Assembly: GCF_050003625.1 (NCBI RefSeq)
Contig: NC_134397.1
Location: forward strand, 195,197,063 to 195,261,062
Length of the DNA stretch: 64,000 nucleotides
Direction: 5' to 3'
Origin: Haematobia irritans
Lineage: Eukaryota; Arthropoda; Insecta; Diptera; Muscidae
The translations under genes and the position numbers were made by a program. The notes under the pieces are model-generated. The model had not been told where the DNA came from. It saw only the letters and a list, made by a program, of their open reading frames with translations, and searched no databases. The first letter of the stretch is position 1, and each line of letters opens with the position of its first letter. Positions 34,026 to 46,320 of this stretch are shown piece after piece.

Positions 34026-35474
34026 CACTTGTATACTTCATATTTTTAATTTTATTTTTTTTTTTAAGAATTCAATCTAGAGTATAATTTTGAATGTTAT
34101 ACTCCTCCAAACACCACCGGTCGGAGACATTTTGATTTTAGCCTGAATTTTCCGAAGCGCTTTTTCCCGATTTTTTGTTTTATCAATTTCCGTTATGGCC
34201 AAAAGACCACGAAGACGAAACGGCTCATACGCAACGTCGCCCCGACAAATTTCAAATGAGCTCCATAATATTTATTTCTCAACACAATGTACTTTAATTA
34301 ATTAGAGTATGTAGTGAGCAAGAGTCTGAAGAAAGAAGTACATTCATATTACCAAATAATAATAGACAAAACAATAACAATATAAAATACAAAATACAAA
34401 ATAAATAAATAAATCCCATGTGAAGAACATGGACAAATCAGTATCACTAGTAAATCAGAGGGTGGCGGAATAGGCGTGGTGGAGAAGGAGAAAGAGGCCC
34501 ATTCCTTTTTTGTTTAACTGGGTAAAGCAAGACATTCCTCTATAAAATCGGTACTGATAACACCTCAACAAAAATCAGAGAGTGAGAGAAGAAATCTACT
34601 GTGCATAGTCAAAGCAATCTTTTGAAAGAAGCCACACGGAGAAATCACCACATTTGGACACCTACGTCCATTTATCAGTTGGGAAGAAAAAAAAATTGGA
34701 AGAGCTAAATAACTGATAAGATATCACCAAACGCCAAGATTATTATAATATTCATATATAGTAATGACATGACCGAGGCGAGAAGTTTTGCAAGACTTTC
34801 AGACATTGTGGAGTACTCTACTCGTACAATATCTTTAGTTTATTTATTCTCATTGAATTCAATCTTAAGATTCTAATGAGTATATTGAAGAAGCGCCCTC
34901 TATCTTAGAAATTTGCTATCGCTAACATATTTATCACAATATTTACGGAAATAGAATAAAGGGTCAAACCAGACAAGGCAGCTACATAATATTTGTTGTA
35001 TTGTCAGCTTATTATATTACCTACAAAAGTTATTCGTCACGAAGATCAAAGGTAATAGTTGGATTGCTTTGTATTTGACTGGAAAATCGTCAAAGCATAT
35101 GAATATATCGCTCCATAACTTGTTATAATGATATTGGTAGCATTGTCAACCCAGCAAAAAATAATTGTAAATTTGAAAGCAGTAAAATCGTAGTGTCCAT
35201 ACTGTAGACACTACTTTTCCTCACAACAATTTCAGTGCCGAATACAGCGCTTCATTCTCCGCACATAAGACGAACAACGTACTTAAAATATGTAAATAAT
35301 GGTGGTGCTGAAATTCGCGCAGTTGAGGGTAAGCGGGTGCTTCGTCTCTCGCTTAAAAAGTTGCACTCCAGAAGAATTGTTTGTGTATTTTATCACTTCT
35401 TACGAACTATGTGACAAATTACGATTTCATGCTCTCCACATCCATATTGTAGGTACATGGTCTTATACAAAAGT
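34026..35474. other. Single-copy upstream or intronic DNA
   Basis: Mostly unique sequence. A + strand mini-frame at 34193 (MAKRPRRRNGSYATSPRQ..., 36 codons) has no supporting features. TATAAAATCGG at about 34541 followed by GAGA-type sequence could be a promoter on +, but no gene follows. A CCCAGCAAAAAA MITE end is at about 35152. Confidence 0.4.
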
Positions 35475-35850
35475 AACAAGTCTAAAGTCGGACAGCGCCA
35501 ACTATATTATACCCTGCACCACTTTGTAGATCTACATTTTCGATACCATCCCAAATCCTCTAAATGTGTTGGCTGTCATACATATATAAAGGTTTACGCT
35601 GCCATATACATATATTTAAATCTGAACCGATTTGGACAAAGTTTTTTAGAGTTCTACTAAATCTCTAGGCTTTAAATTTATGTCGGCTAATGTACTGATA
35701 CGGAGCAAAATCTTAGTAATAAAATATGGGCAATATTTAAACCTATAGTAATTTTTAGGCAACTTCGCAAAAGTGTATTTATGAATTATCGGTCGATAGA
35801 TATGTATTACAGGTATGAGCAAATTGGAGTAATTTTTACAAGTTTTCAAC

Positions 35851-38497
35851 TTAGCATCATGGTTGCCACAATTGGTATCATTCTACCAAAAATGGTAGAC
35901 ATTTTACTGTTTAGTAGATTGGTAAAATTCTTCATGTCTTGGTAGATTTTGCACAATATTCCTCTCCAACATAGAGGTACAAAATTTTCTATAAAAATAA
36001 AATGTTGATAAAATTTTCTATAAAAACAAAAATTTTAACAAAATTTTCTATAAAAATAAAATTTTGATAAAATTTTCTATAGAAATAAAATTTTGACAAA
36101 ATTTTCTATAATTTTTTTTTTGACAAAATTTTCTATAGAAATAAAATTGAAAGAAAATTTTCTATAGAAATAAAATTGTAAAAAAATTCTATAGGAATAA
36201 AATTGTAAGAAAATTTTCTATAGAAATAAAATTTTGTTAAAAGTTTCTATAGACATAGAATTTTGACAAAAGTTTGAGGAAATTTCCTATAAAAATAAAA
36301 TGTTCACAAAATTTCCTATAAAAATAAAATTTTGACAAAATTTTCTATAGAAATAAAATGTTCACAAAATTTTCCATAGAAATACAATTTTGACCAAATT
36401 TCCTAGAAATCAAATTTTCACAAAATTTTCTATAGAAATAAAATTTTGACAAAATTTTCTATAGAAATAAAATTGTAAGAAAATTTTCAATAGACATAGA
36501 ATTTTGACAAAAGCTTGAGAAAATTTCCTATAGAAACACAATTTTCACAAAATTTTCAATGGAAATAAAATTTTAACAAAATTTTCTATAGTTACATGTT
36601 TGAGAAAATTTTCTATAAAAATAAAATTTTGACAAAATTTTCAATAGAAATAAAATTTTGACAAAATTTTCTATAAAAATAAAATGTTGATAAAATTTTC
36701 TATAGAGTTTGAGCAAATTTCCTATAGTAATAAAATTTTGACAAAAAAATTCTATAGAAATAAAATTTTCACAAAATTTTCCATAGAAATACAATTTTGA
36801 CAAAATTTCCTATAGAAGTAAAATTTTCACAAAGTTTTGTATAGAAATAAAATTGTAAGAAAATTTTCAATAGACATAGAACTTTGACAAAAGCTTGAGA
36901 AAATTTCCTATAGATACACAATTTTCACAAAATTTTCTATGGAAATAAAATTTTGACAAAATTTTCTAAAGTTACATGTTTGAGAAAATTTTCTATAAAA
37001 TTAAAATTTTGACAAAATTTTCTATAGAAATAAAATTTTGACAAAATTTTCTACAGAAATAAAATTTTCAGAAAATTTCCTATAGAAATAAAATTTTCAC
37101 AAAATTTTCTATAGAAATAAAATTTTGACAAAATTTTCAATAGAAATAAAATTGTAAGAAAATTTTCTATAGAAATAAAATTTTGATAAAATTTTCTATA
37201 GAAATAAAATTTTGACAAAATTTTCTATAGAAATAAAATTTTGGTAAAATTTCCTATAGAAATAAAATTTTCACAATTTTGACAAAATTTTCTATAGAAA
37301 TAAATGACGGAATTTTCTATGGAAATAAAATTGTAAGAAAATTTTCTATAGAAAGAAAATTGTAAGAAAATTTTCTATAGAAATAAAATTTTGATAAAAG
37401 TTTTTATAGAAATAGAATTTTGACAAAATTTTCTATAGAAATAGAATTTTGACAAAAATTTCTATAGAAATAAAATTTTGACGGAGTTTTCTACAGAAAT
37501 AAAATTGTAAGAAAATTTTCTATAGAAAAAAAATTTTAAGAAAATTTTCTATATTAAAAAAAAATGATAAAATTTTAAATAAAAATAAAATTTTAACAAA
37601 ATTTTCTATAGAAATAGAATTTTGACAAAATTTTCTATAGAAATAAAATTTTGTCACAATTTTATTTCGATTGAAAGTTTTGTCAAAATTTTATTTCTAT
37701 AGAAAATTTTTATTTCTATAGCAAATTTTGTCTATAGCAAATTTTGTCAATTTTTTGTCAAAATTCTATTTCTATAGAAACTTTTATCAAAATTTTATTT
37801 CTATAGAAAATTTTGAGAAAATTTCGTATAGAAATTTTGATAAAATTTTCTATAAAAATAAAATTTTGATAAAAGTTCCTATAAAAATAAAATTTTGACA
37901 AAATTTTCAATAGAAATAAAATTGTGATAAAATTTTGATAAAATTTCCCATAGAAATAAAATTTTCACAAAATTTTCTATAGAAATAAAAATTTAACAAA
38001 ATTTTCTATAGAAATAAAATTTTGACAAAATTTTCAATAGAAATAAAATTGTGACAAAATTTTCTATAGAAATAAAATTTTGATAAAATTTTCTATAAAA
38101 ATAAAATTGTAAGAAAATTTTCTATAGAAATAAAATTTTGATAAAAGTTCCTATAGAAATAGAATTTTAACAATATTTTCTATAGAAATAAAATTTTGAC
38201 AAAACTTTTTTTAAAAATAAAATTTTGATACAATTTTCTATAGAAATACAATTTTGACAAAATTATCTATAGAAATAAAATTTTGGTCAAATTTACTATA
38301 GAAATAAAAGTTGGAGAAAATTTACACCAGAAATAATATTAGGACTAAAATTTTTATAGAAATAAAATACTGACAAAATTTTTATAGAAATAAAATTTTG
38401 ACAAAATATTTTTTGTTTGGTAATTTTTTGGTAAAATTTGCTCCAAATTTTGGTAAATTAAATTTGGCTGGTATGCAACCGTGCCTAGCACTGGTGA
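35851..38497. mobile_element. hAT-like element carrying the 29-bp minisatellite
   Basis: Left end CATGGTTGCCACAATTGGTA followed by CTACCAAAAATGGTAGAC and TTTAGTAGATTGGTAAAAT. Right end TTTGGTAAATTAAATTTGGC then GGTATGCAACCGTG, whose reverse complement begins CACGGTTGC. The D2 sequence interrupted by it gives flanks CTTAGCAT and CCTAGCAC, an imperfect 8-bp target duplication (6/8). No transposase. Confidence 0.65.
35985..38410 (+). repeat. 29-bp minisatellite (cargo) with an inverted patch
   Basis: About 80 units in + orientation. At about 37650-37815 the units switch to the reverse orientation and then return. Many units carry GTAAGAAAATTTTC or TTCACAAAATTTTC variants arranged in local higher-order blocks. 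Confidence 0.92.
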
Positions 38498-38790
38498 TTT
38501 TACAAGGAAAATGTGGGTAGTTTGGCCATATTTGCCCAAATTAGTAGAACATATATATGAGGGCCTTGTCTAAATCTTAGTCTATTTTGACCACATTTGG
38601 AGTAAAACTTTGGTCTTTGTGGTCGTATAAGTCTAAATCGGACGAAAGTTATATATGGGAGCTATATCTAAATCTGAATCGATTTTTTCCTAAATCAATG
38701 GGGTTTTATTTTGGCCTACAAGACGTACTCGTAGTGTCACATCGATTGAAGTCGATTGGTCCTAGATTTTGATAAATGACAAAAGCTAGT

Positions 38791-39390
38791 TGAACAAAAT
38801 GGTTCAAATTTGTTTCAATAAAGTTAGAAATATAAAAAATTAAAAAATATGGTAAAAAATACCAAAACAAAAACTTTTTCGACATGCCCAATTTAAACGT
38901 AATAACATAATAATCTTGGGTTCTCATTAACCAAACATAGTAAATATCATAAAAATATAATGTAACATTATGGCGTTTACTAGGCGCTAAGATCGACCTC
39001 CAAAAATACAATGAAAACATAATATGCTACAGTTATAACTTGTATCTCTTTCTCTCTCTTGGATCTTTATCTCGGTCTAGTTTCTTGAATTATTTAGGCA
39101 ATTTAACAAATAGGAGATAAGAATAATGTTTACTTAATGACTAAATTTCACATTTGTTTTCATTCTAAAAAAAATATATATAATAAATTAAAATGCCATT
39201 AAAATATATGATCTCTGATCTCAAAGTGACGTCTCATTGTATAATTGAATTTGTGCTTTATTTGAATTGTGGGTATTCAATTTAATTTGTAATATAAATT
39301 ATTTTATTTTTTTATGAATTTATTATTATGCTGCTGCTGTTGCTTTTGGTGTCTATTTGATGATAATACTTTATGTTGAATTCCCATACA
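38791..39390. other. Unassigned single-copy DNA
   Basis: AT-rich; no gene recognised. Open frames of about 60-104 residues are unsupported. Confidence 0.4.
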
Positions 39391-40620
39391 CTGAAAAAAA
39401 TTAACCCCCGACATATCTTAAAGACAATTTATTATCTATGATTTAGCGAAAAAAAAATATTATTCTGATATATTTTATATAATTTATATTTATTATATTA
39501 TTTTGATTATAATTTCATTATTATTTGAATTCAAAAAATAAAACAAACATTGTCCAACATTTGTTATCGACGTTGAATTAAATGAAATAATTAGGACAAG
39601 GGGAACAAATCAAATCGTATCAATGAAAGCTCTCCATTATCTACACGGTTGAAAAAGACTGTTTTTCATATGTTTGGCTATAAACATTGTATGTTTGGAA
39701 CACAAATTTTTAAACACAATATTTTTGAGTGCAAGCATATAATGTTCATAAACTAGCATAACATGTTTGGGACATATATGTTAATATGTTAGAACATATT
39801 ATGTTTGGGACATAAAATGTTTGTAAATATAATATGCTTGAATGCAAACATATATTAATTTAGAAATAGCCTATAAACATATATGTGTTTAGTAGCTTGG
39901 AGCGCTATTTAACAGGGAGCGATATTGAATTAAGTTGGTGGTTGTTGCTTGTTATTACAAAATTAACATTTCATTTTTCCTTGGGCAATTGATCAGCTAC
40001 TTCTTTGATCCTTACAAACTGTGTGGTCCGCTGTTCGAATCCCCGTCCGGCAAAAGGTGAAATTAAAATAAAATAAAAAATCATAAAATTGAATAATTTC
40101 TTCTACAATGTTTGTATTATAGAAAAAGGTGCTAAGAACTAAAAAATCTCGTGGAAGTGAGAAAGATGTCGGGGAATATACAATTGGTCAGAAACAAAAT
40201 TTTGAGCATTCAGGTCGAAAACCTATGTTGTTAGCACCTATATTACCTGTTTATTTTCATAATTCATTATGATTGTAAATATATAAATAAATAAATAAAA
40301 TTTTGAGCACAATATTGTTTGTGAGAACTTTTTTTAAGCATATAATATTTTTGGGAGCAAAATGCTTCCAAACATATTATATGGTCACATAATAACATAT
40401 TGTTTTTTGGAAGATAACATTATTGAATTTGGATGCAAAAATACAAAATGTTTGGAACTTAGACTACCCAAACATATATTGTTTAGACCAATATGCTTTC
40501 AAACATATTATATATTGGTAGAGATCAAACATATAAATGTTTGGGCAATACCCAAAAATGTATATGCTTGAAGCAAAATATGTTTGGGAGTATATGTTAC
40601 AGAAGCGATTTTTTGTGAGG
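39391..40620. mobile_element. MITE end and CATATGTTTGG repeat split by a SINE
   Basis: ACACTGAAAAAAATTAACCC at about 39391 is a MITE end. From 39650 (CTGTTTTTCATATGTTTGG) runs a repeat full of ATATGTTTGG/AACATAT motifs to about 40610 (AAAATATGTTTGGGAGTATA), interrupted by an S2 SINE at about 40005-40260. Confidence 0.5.
40005..40260 (+). mobile_element. tRNA-derived SINE, family S2, partial
   Basis: CTTACAAACTGTGTGGTCCG then CTGTTCGAATCCCCGTCCGG (B-box GTTCGAATCCC). The body has AATTTCTTCTACAATGTTTG and GTGCTAAGAACTAAAAAATC, matching the copy at 43130. The A-box end is weak. Confidence 0.7.
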
Positions 40621-42231
40621 GTGTATATGCAAAAAAAGTAAACGTTTGGAAGACGCCTGTAGTAAACATTATTCTTTTGTTACAGTTTTTTTGTCTCTCC
40701 AGAATGTTCTAACTATTAATGATAAAATTTGTTTGTTATAATTTTTTTCGGCTGTAAATAAAAGCTTTTTTATTTTAAAACCACAGGCGATTTCGTCTAT
40801 ATCAAGCTCTGAAGAACGTGTGAAAAACTTCTGAAGAACGTGGTGTTCTGTCGAAGCAGGAATTGAACCCACGACCCTTTGTAAACATTATTATAATATT
40901 TAGGATACTGATTTTCATTTCTTGAGGGTCTAAGGCCTCCCTCTGAAGGCATTTCTACATTTATGAATGTACCTATAAACTAATCAACCCACAGCTGTCA
41001 AATTTTTTGAAGATTACCGAAAATCATATGGAATTTTCTCATATTATTGAATGCTGGACAATTTCACACATTTTCCTGAATGATATAAATAGTTTAGCCG
41101 AGTCGGAGCAGTGTAGTCAACTGCGTTCTCCCGAAATGTATTCAGCATTACTAAGCAGGTTACTTTTACTAGAGTTTTGACTGCAGCCGAAATTTCTTTA
41201 GACCATTTGCCTTTAATTAATTTCAATATTCATTTTTTTACCAACATATAGTAGTTTTTAATTATATATTAACCCATTTATTTTGCAAAATCATTTAAAA
41301 TGCACGTTGGCAAGACCTAAATTAATGATTTAATCACTTTATCAATTAATTAGTGTTTAGAATCATGTCTATTATATTCTCTGTATATTTTATGCCTCAT
41401 GTGATATTGCAATTGATTTGAAAAATTCAGAAAATCACACATGACAAGTGACGCTTTGTTTAATATCATAAGTTATTTGGATGGAATTAAGAGACAGTTA
41501 GTAACAGCTGAACAATTTACTTTTCATTCACAGCCAAAAATATGTGAGGCAAAATGCATAAATCCGTATATAAATATTCGTTTCAATGCCATCTGTATTT
41601 GAAGAAATGAGTTATATACGAATAAAAAACTCCTCCATACAAGAAGTGGGCTTAGGTTGGCCAAACGGCAAGATAAGCCAAATTTTACATTGAAAAAATA
41701 AAATTTTCCGAAAATAAAATAATTTTGCTCTTGAAACATGTTTGAGGGGATTATATTCCATATCTGGGTGTATGCCGGGGTATGACTCAACTTCGGTGGC
41801 AAACCCGAATATGGAATGGAAGAAAGTTTATGATTTATAGTTGGTGGGACCAGCTGAGTGTGGTTTACTATGAGATGGTACAACAGAGTGAAAGAATCAC
41901 AGGAGCTTTGTATCGAACTCAATGGAAGCGTTTGAGCTGAGCATTGCTTGATAAACGGCCACAATACGCAAAGAAGGAATATGATCACCGCAAACATTTC
42001 TGAAGAGCATAATGTTACTTTTGGACGGGAGGATTTCGGTATAATACAGAGTTTCGTCCAAAGACCCAGTTTCGTCCAAAGACCAAAAAGTTTTGAGCGG
42101 TGGATTATCATCTTCCAGTAATGCTGGTAACATTTCTGGGTATTGCCAAGCTTCTTTAAGTGATTTCACCGCAATGTAGAACGGCAACTGACTTTTTAAT
42201 CAAACTTGGAATACTAAGTCATTCAAAAACA
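40621..42231. other. Mosaic of repeat fragments, no gene
   Basis: Contains an S1 head fragment in reverse (GTCGAAGCAGGAATTGAACC at about 40851); ends of the 250-bp MITE family (about 41720-41770, 41967-42030); and an S1 body fragment on + at about 42050-42190 (CAAAAAGTTTTGAGCGGTGG, TTTCACCGCAATGTAGAACG). The 195- and 96-residue minus frames at 41524-42187 run across these fragments and are not genes. Confidence 0.5.
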
Positions 42232-42942
42232 AGTAAGGAAAGTCCAAAGTTGGACGGGGCCGACTATATTATACCCTGCACCACTTTGTAGATCTTAATT
42301 TTCGATACCATATCACAACCGTCAAATATGTGGGGTGCTATGTATAAAGGTTTGTCCCAAATACATACATTTAAATATCACTCGGTCTGGACAGAATTTG
42401 ATAGACTTCGAGACTCAAATAGACTCAAAATTTAAGTCGGCTAATGCTCTGGGGTGGAACACTATGTTAGTAAAAAAATATGGGAAAAATTTAAATCTGA
42501 AACAATTTTAAGGAAACTTGGCCAAGTTTCATTTATGATTTATCGCTTGATATATATGTATTAGAAGTTTAGGAAAATTAGGGTCATTTTTACAACTTTT
42601 CGACTAAGCAGTGGTGATTTTACAAGGAAAATTTTGGTATTTTGACCATTTTTGTCGAAATCAGAAAAACATATATATGGGAGCTACACGCAAATTTTAA
42701 ACTTTTATCACCAAAAAAATTCGTTTGTTACAAAATTTTTATTTTTTCAATAAAAAAAAGTTATTTTTGAAACAACAACACAGTCCATTTCGTTTATATC
42801 AAACACTGTTCTTTTCTGACTTTAGGTCTTTAATAAGACACATTTTAAAGTTCATAGTAAAAATTTAATATAGTAGAATGTAATGTTGAATATTTTTTCG
42901 GAATCTTCCGACCATACCTGAAATAAATTAAAAAAAAAAAAC

Positions 42943-43015
42943 TTTGGTCGAAGCAGGAATCGAACCCACGACCCTGACATGCAAGTCGCACGTAGCAACC
43001 ACTGATCCACGGTGC
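42943..43015 (-). mobile_element. tRNA-like SINE head (S1-type), minus strand
   Basis: On minus: GGCACCGTGGATCAGTGGTT (A-box side), GGTTCGATTCCTGCTTCGAC (B-box side). Resembles a tRNA over about 70 bases but lacks a clean acceptor stem and continues into SINE-like text, so it is not called as a tRNA gene. Confidence 0.65.
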
Positions 43016-43129
43016 CAAACTAAATGTTTATTTCTGTTAAATAAACTTTGTTTATTCGTTTCGTGGGCGCCGCAAGCTATGCTATTTAAATATAACTTAT
43101 ATGGATATTTATCTATTGATGACCATAAC

Positions 43130-43330
43130 AGGTACATAGCTCAGTGGTTAGTGTGTTGGCTTACAAAGTGCATGGTCCGCGGTTCGATTCTCCGTCCAGG
43201 CGAAAGGTAAAAAAATTTTAAAAATGTATAAAATCGTATAATTTCTTCTACATTGTTGGTATTACAGGAAAAGGTGTTAAGAACTAAAAAAACTCGTGGA
43301 TGTGAGAAAGATGTGAGGGAAAATGCAATT
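43130..43330 (+). mobile_element. tRNA-derived SINE, family S2
   Basis: Head TAGCTCAGTGGTTAGTGTG (A-box) and CGCGGTTCGATTCTCCGTCC (B-box), then the S2 body (AATTTCTTCTACATTGTTGG, GGTGTTAAGAACTAAAAAAA). Same body as at 40005, with a different head from S1. Confidence 0.75.
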
Positions 43331-44256
43331 AGCAAGAAAACAATGTTTTTTTAAGTTCGTCTTTATGAAATTGTTTTTACATCCTGGAAAAGAATAAACG
43401 TTTATCACTTTTCTTCCAAATACAATTCCTTACAGCGAAAAGCAAATGAAAAACGAACTTTGTTTGTCTAAAATTTCGTTTGGGAGGAAAGAATTATTTT
43501 TTTGCGTGTATATCTAAATCGGAACCGATTTCAACCAAATTTGGCACTCATAGCTACAATGCTAATTCTACTCCCTGTGCAAAATTTATACTCCCTGTGC
43601 AATTGAAAATTGGCCTCTGTGGTCATATGAGTGTAAATCGGTCGAGAGCTATATATGGGAGATATATCTAAATCTGAACCGATTTCAACCAAATTTGGCA
43701 CGCATAGCTACAATGCTAATTCTTCTCCCTGTGCAAAATTTCAATTGAATCGGAGTAAAAGTTTGGCCACTGTGGTCATATGAGTGTAAATCGGACGAAC
43801 GATATATATGGGAACTATATCTAAATCTGAACCGATTTCAATAAAATTTGGCACACTATAGTACTAATTGTTCTTCTTGTGCAAAATTTTAAGCAAATTA
43901 GGGTAAAACTCTGGCTTTTGGGGCCATATAAGTCCATATCGGGCGAAATATATATATGGGAGCTGTATCTAAATCTGAACCGATTTCTTCCAAAATTAAT
44001 AGGGTTCTATTCTGAGCCAAAACACATACTTGTGCCAAATTTGAAGTCGATTGGACTAAAACTGCGACCTAGACTTTGATTACAAAAATCTGTTCACGGA
44101 CAGACTGACAGACGGACATGTTTATATCGACTCAGGAGCCCATCCTGAGCATTTTTGCCAAAGACACCATGTATCTATCTCGTCTCCTTCTGGGTGTTGC
44201 AAACATATGCACTAACATACAATACCCTGTTCCACAATGTGGCGCAGGGTATAAAA

Positions 44257-44592
44257 AATGGATTTTTTAAAATTTTTATTTAAAAAATTATTTGAAATAA
44301 TCAACATTGCAATTAAACCAAAAAGTGATTAAAATTAGTTATAGAAAGTCGTTGAAATATAGTATAGGGTTTAAAAATAGTTTTTAATTAAAAAATTAAT
44401 TGAATTTGCAATCAATTAAAAATTTCAATGAATCAATTAAAAAATTGAAATTTGCTAATGATATCAATTAATTTTTTAATCAAGTATTTTTTGATAACCA
44501 ATTTAAACTGTGATTAATACTATCAGACATTTCAATAAAAAATTTTTTGGATCAATTAATTTTGTGATTGAATCAGATTTTTTTGTGTGAAT
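44257..44592. mobile_element. AATTAATTGA-rich MITE (diverged)
   Basis: Many AATTAATTTTTTAAT palindromes and the family end GTGATTGAATCAGATTTTTT followed by TGTGTGA. Confidence 0.55.
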
Positions 44593-44773
44593 GCAATCAA
44601 CGAAAAATGAGCTATTTTGAGACCGATTTTTATTCTACATCTCTACGCGCGGAGAAGGAATATGATCAGTTCAAACATGTTTCAAGAGCGTAATGAATAT
44701 AATGCTTTTTTTTGTTGTAAATTACATGTGATGCAACAAATGTACGTACCCTCATATTATTTCGGGTTGCTTT

Positions 44774-46320
44774 CACGGTTGCCGATCGTCCAAAAAATAA
44801 TCTACCAAAACTTTACAAAAAAAAAATTATTTTGAAGTTTTTGATCAAAATTTTGCCTTTTTTCTATAGAAAATTTCAAAATTTATTTCGATAGAAAAAT
44901 TTGTCATTTTATTTCTCAAAAAACTTTAGTCAAAATTTATTTCTATACAAAAAATTTGCCAAAATTTTATTTTTATAGAAAATTTTGTTAAAATTGAATT
45001 TTTATAGAAAATTTTGTCAAAATTTTATTTTTATAGAAGATTTTGTCAACATTTTATTTTTATAGAAGATTTTGTCCAAATTTTATTTCTATAGAAAATT
45101 TTATCCAAATTTTATTTCTATAGAAAAAAATTATTTCTACAGAAAATTTTGCCAAAATTTTATTTGTATAGAAAACTTTGTGAAAATTTTATTTCTATAG
45201 CAAACTTTGTGAAAATGTTATTTCTATAGAAAATGTTGTCAAAATTGTATTTCTATAGAAAACTTTGTTAAAATTTTATTTCTATAGAAAATTTTGCCAA
45301 ATTTTTATTTCTATAGAAAATGTTGCCAAAATTTTATTTTTATAGAAAATTTTGTTAAAATTTAATTTTTATAGAAAATTTTGTCAAAATTTTATTTTTA
45401 TAGAAGATTTTGTCAACATCTTATTTCTATAGAAAATACTGTCAAAATTCTATTTCTATGGAAAATTTTGTCCAAATTTTATTTCTATAGAAAATTTTGT
45501 CAAAATTTTATTTCTATAGAAAATTTTGTCAAAATTTTATTTCCATAGAAAATTTTGTCAAAATTTATTTCTACAGAGAATTTTGCCAAAATTTTATTTC
45601 TGTAGAAAATATTGTCACAATTTTATTTCTATAGAAAATTTTGTCAAAATTTAATTTGTATAGAAAATTTTGTCAAAATTTAATTTGTATTGAAAATTTT
45701 GTCTAAATTTTATTTCTATAGAAAATTTTGTCAAAATTTTATTTCTATAGAAAATTTTGTCAAAATTTAATTTGTATAGAAAATTTTGTCAAAATTTAAT
45801 TTGTATTGAACATTTTGTCTAAATTTTATTTCTATAGAAAATTTTGCCAAAATTTTATCTATATAAAAAATTTTGTCCAAATTTTATTTCTATTGAAAAT
45901 TTTGTCTAAATTTTATTTCCATAGAAAATTTTGTCCAAATTTTATTTCTATAGAAAATTTTATCCAAATTTTATTTCTATAGAAAAAAATTATTTCTACA
46001 GAAAATTTTGCCAAAATTTTATTTCTGTAGAAAACTTTGTGAAAATTTTATTTCTATAGCAAACTTTGTGAAAATTTTATTTCTATAGAAAATGTTGTCA
46101 AAATTGTATTTCTATAGAAAACTTTGTTAAAATTTTATTTCTATAGAAAATTTTGCCAAATTTTTATTTCTATAGAAAATGTTACCAAAATTTTATTTCT
46201 ATAGAAAATTTTGTCACAATTTTCTTCTATAGAAAATTTTTTCTAAATGTTTTGCTATAGAAAACTTTCTGGAAATGTTTTTCTATAGACATTTTTCTCA
46301 ATTTTTTTTTTATAGAAAAT
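44774..46320 (-). repeat. 29-bp minisatellite with hAT-like left flank, reverse orientation
   Basis: Preceded by CACGGTTGCCGATCGTCC and AATAATCTACCAAAAC, the terminus and subterminal motif of the carrier. About 50 units from 44860. A higher-order duplication is visible: the text around 45100-45320 recurs around 45955-46190 with the same unit-specific variants (AAAAAAATTATTTCTACAG, ACTTTGTGAAAATTTTATT). Confidence 0.9.

Larger units (their letters stand above)
35475..38790 (-). mobile_element. D2 element split by a minisatellite-carrying element
   Basis: D2 3' end (AAAGTCGGACAGCGCCAACT, then TATTATACCCTGCACCACTT) at about 35479. The body continues to about 35850 (TTCAACTTAGCA) and resumes at about 38498 (CTGGTGATTTTACAAGGAAA) until about 38780 (CCTAGATTTTGATAAATG). 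Without the inserted DNA the two halves join as in other D2 copies (CTTAGCAGTGGCGATTTTAC). Confidence 0.75.
42688..43507. mobile_element. MITE with ACACGCAAA ends, holding two SINE pieces
   Basis: Inverted ends ACACGCAAATTTTAAAC and TATTTTTTTGCGTGT. Inside are an S1-type head on minus (about 42943-43015) and an S2 SINE on plus (about 43130-43330), giving three levels of nesting inside the D2 element. Confidence 0.6.
42232..44256 (-). mobile_element. D2 element interrupted by a MITE
   Basis: 3' end AACAAGTAAGGAAAGTCCAA then GGACGGGGCCGACTATATTA. Body to about 42687 (ACATATATATGGGAGCTACA). It resumes at about 43508 (TATATCTAAATCGGAACCGA) with several subrepeats, GACAGACTGACAGACGGAC, and the 5' end CACAATGTGGCGCAGGGTAT. 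Frames of 60-70 residues are subrepeat shadows. Confidence 0.75.

Noticed and set aside
34193..34303. 36-codon + strand frame MAKRPRRRNGSYATSPRQ...
   Set aside because: Too short, no splice or promoter support; could be chance.
41524..42187. 195- and 96-residue minus frames
   Set aside because: They run across MITE and SINE fragments, change content abruptly and match no family I know.
42943..43205. Two possible tRNA genes
   Set aside because: Pol III boxes are present, but clean acceptor stems are lacking and the sequences continue into SINE bodies seen elsewhere in the window.
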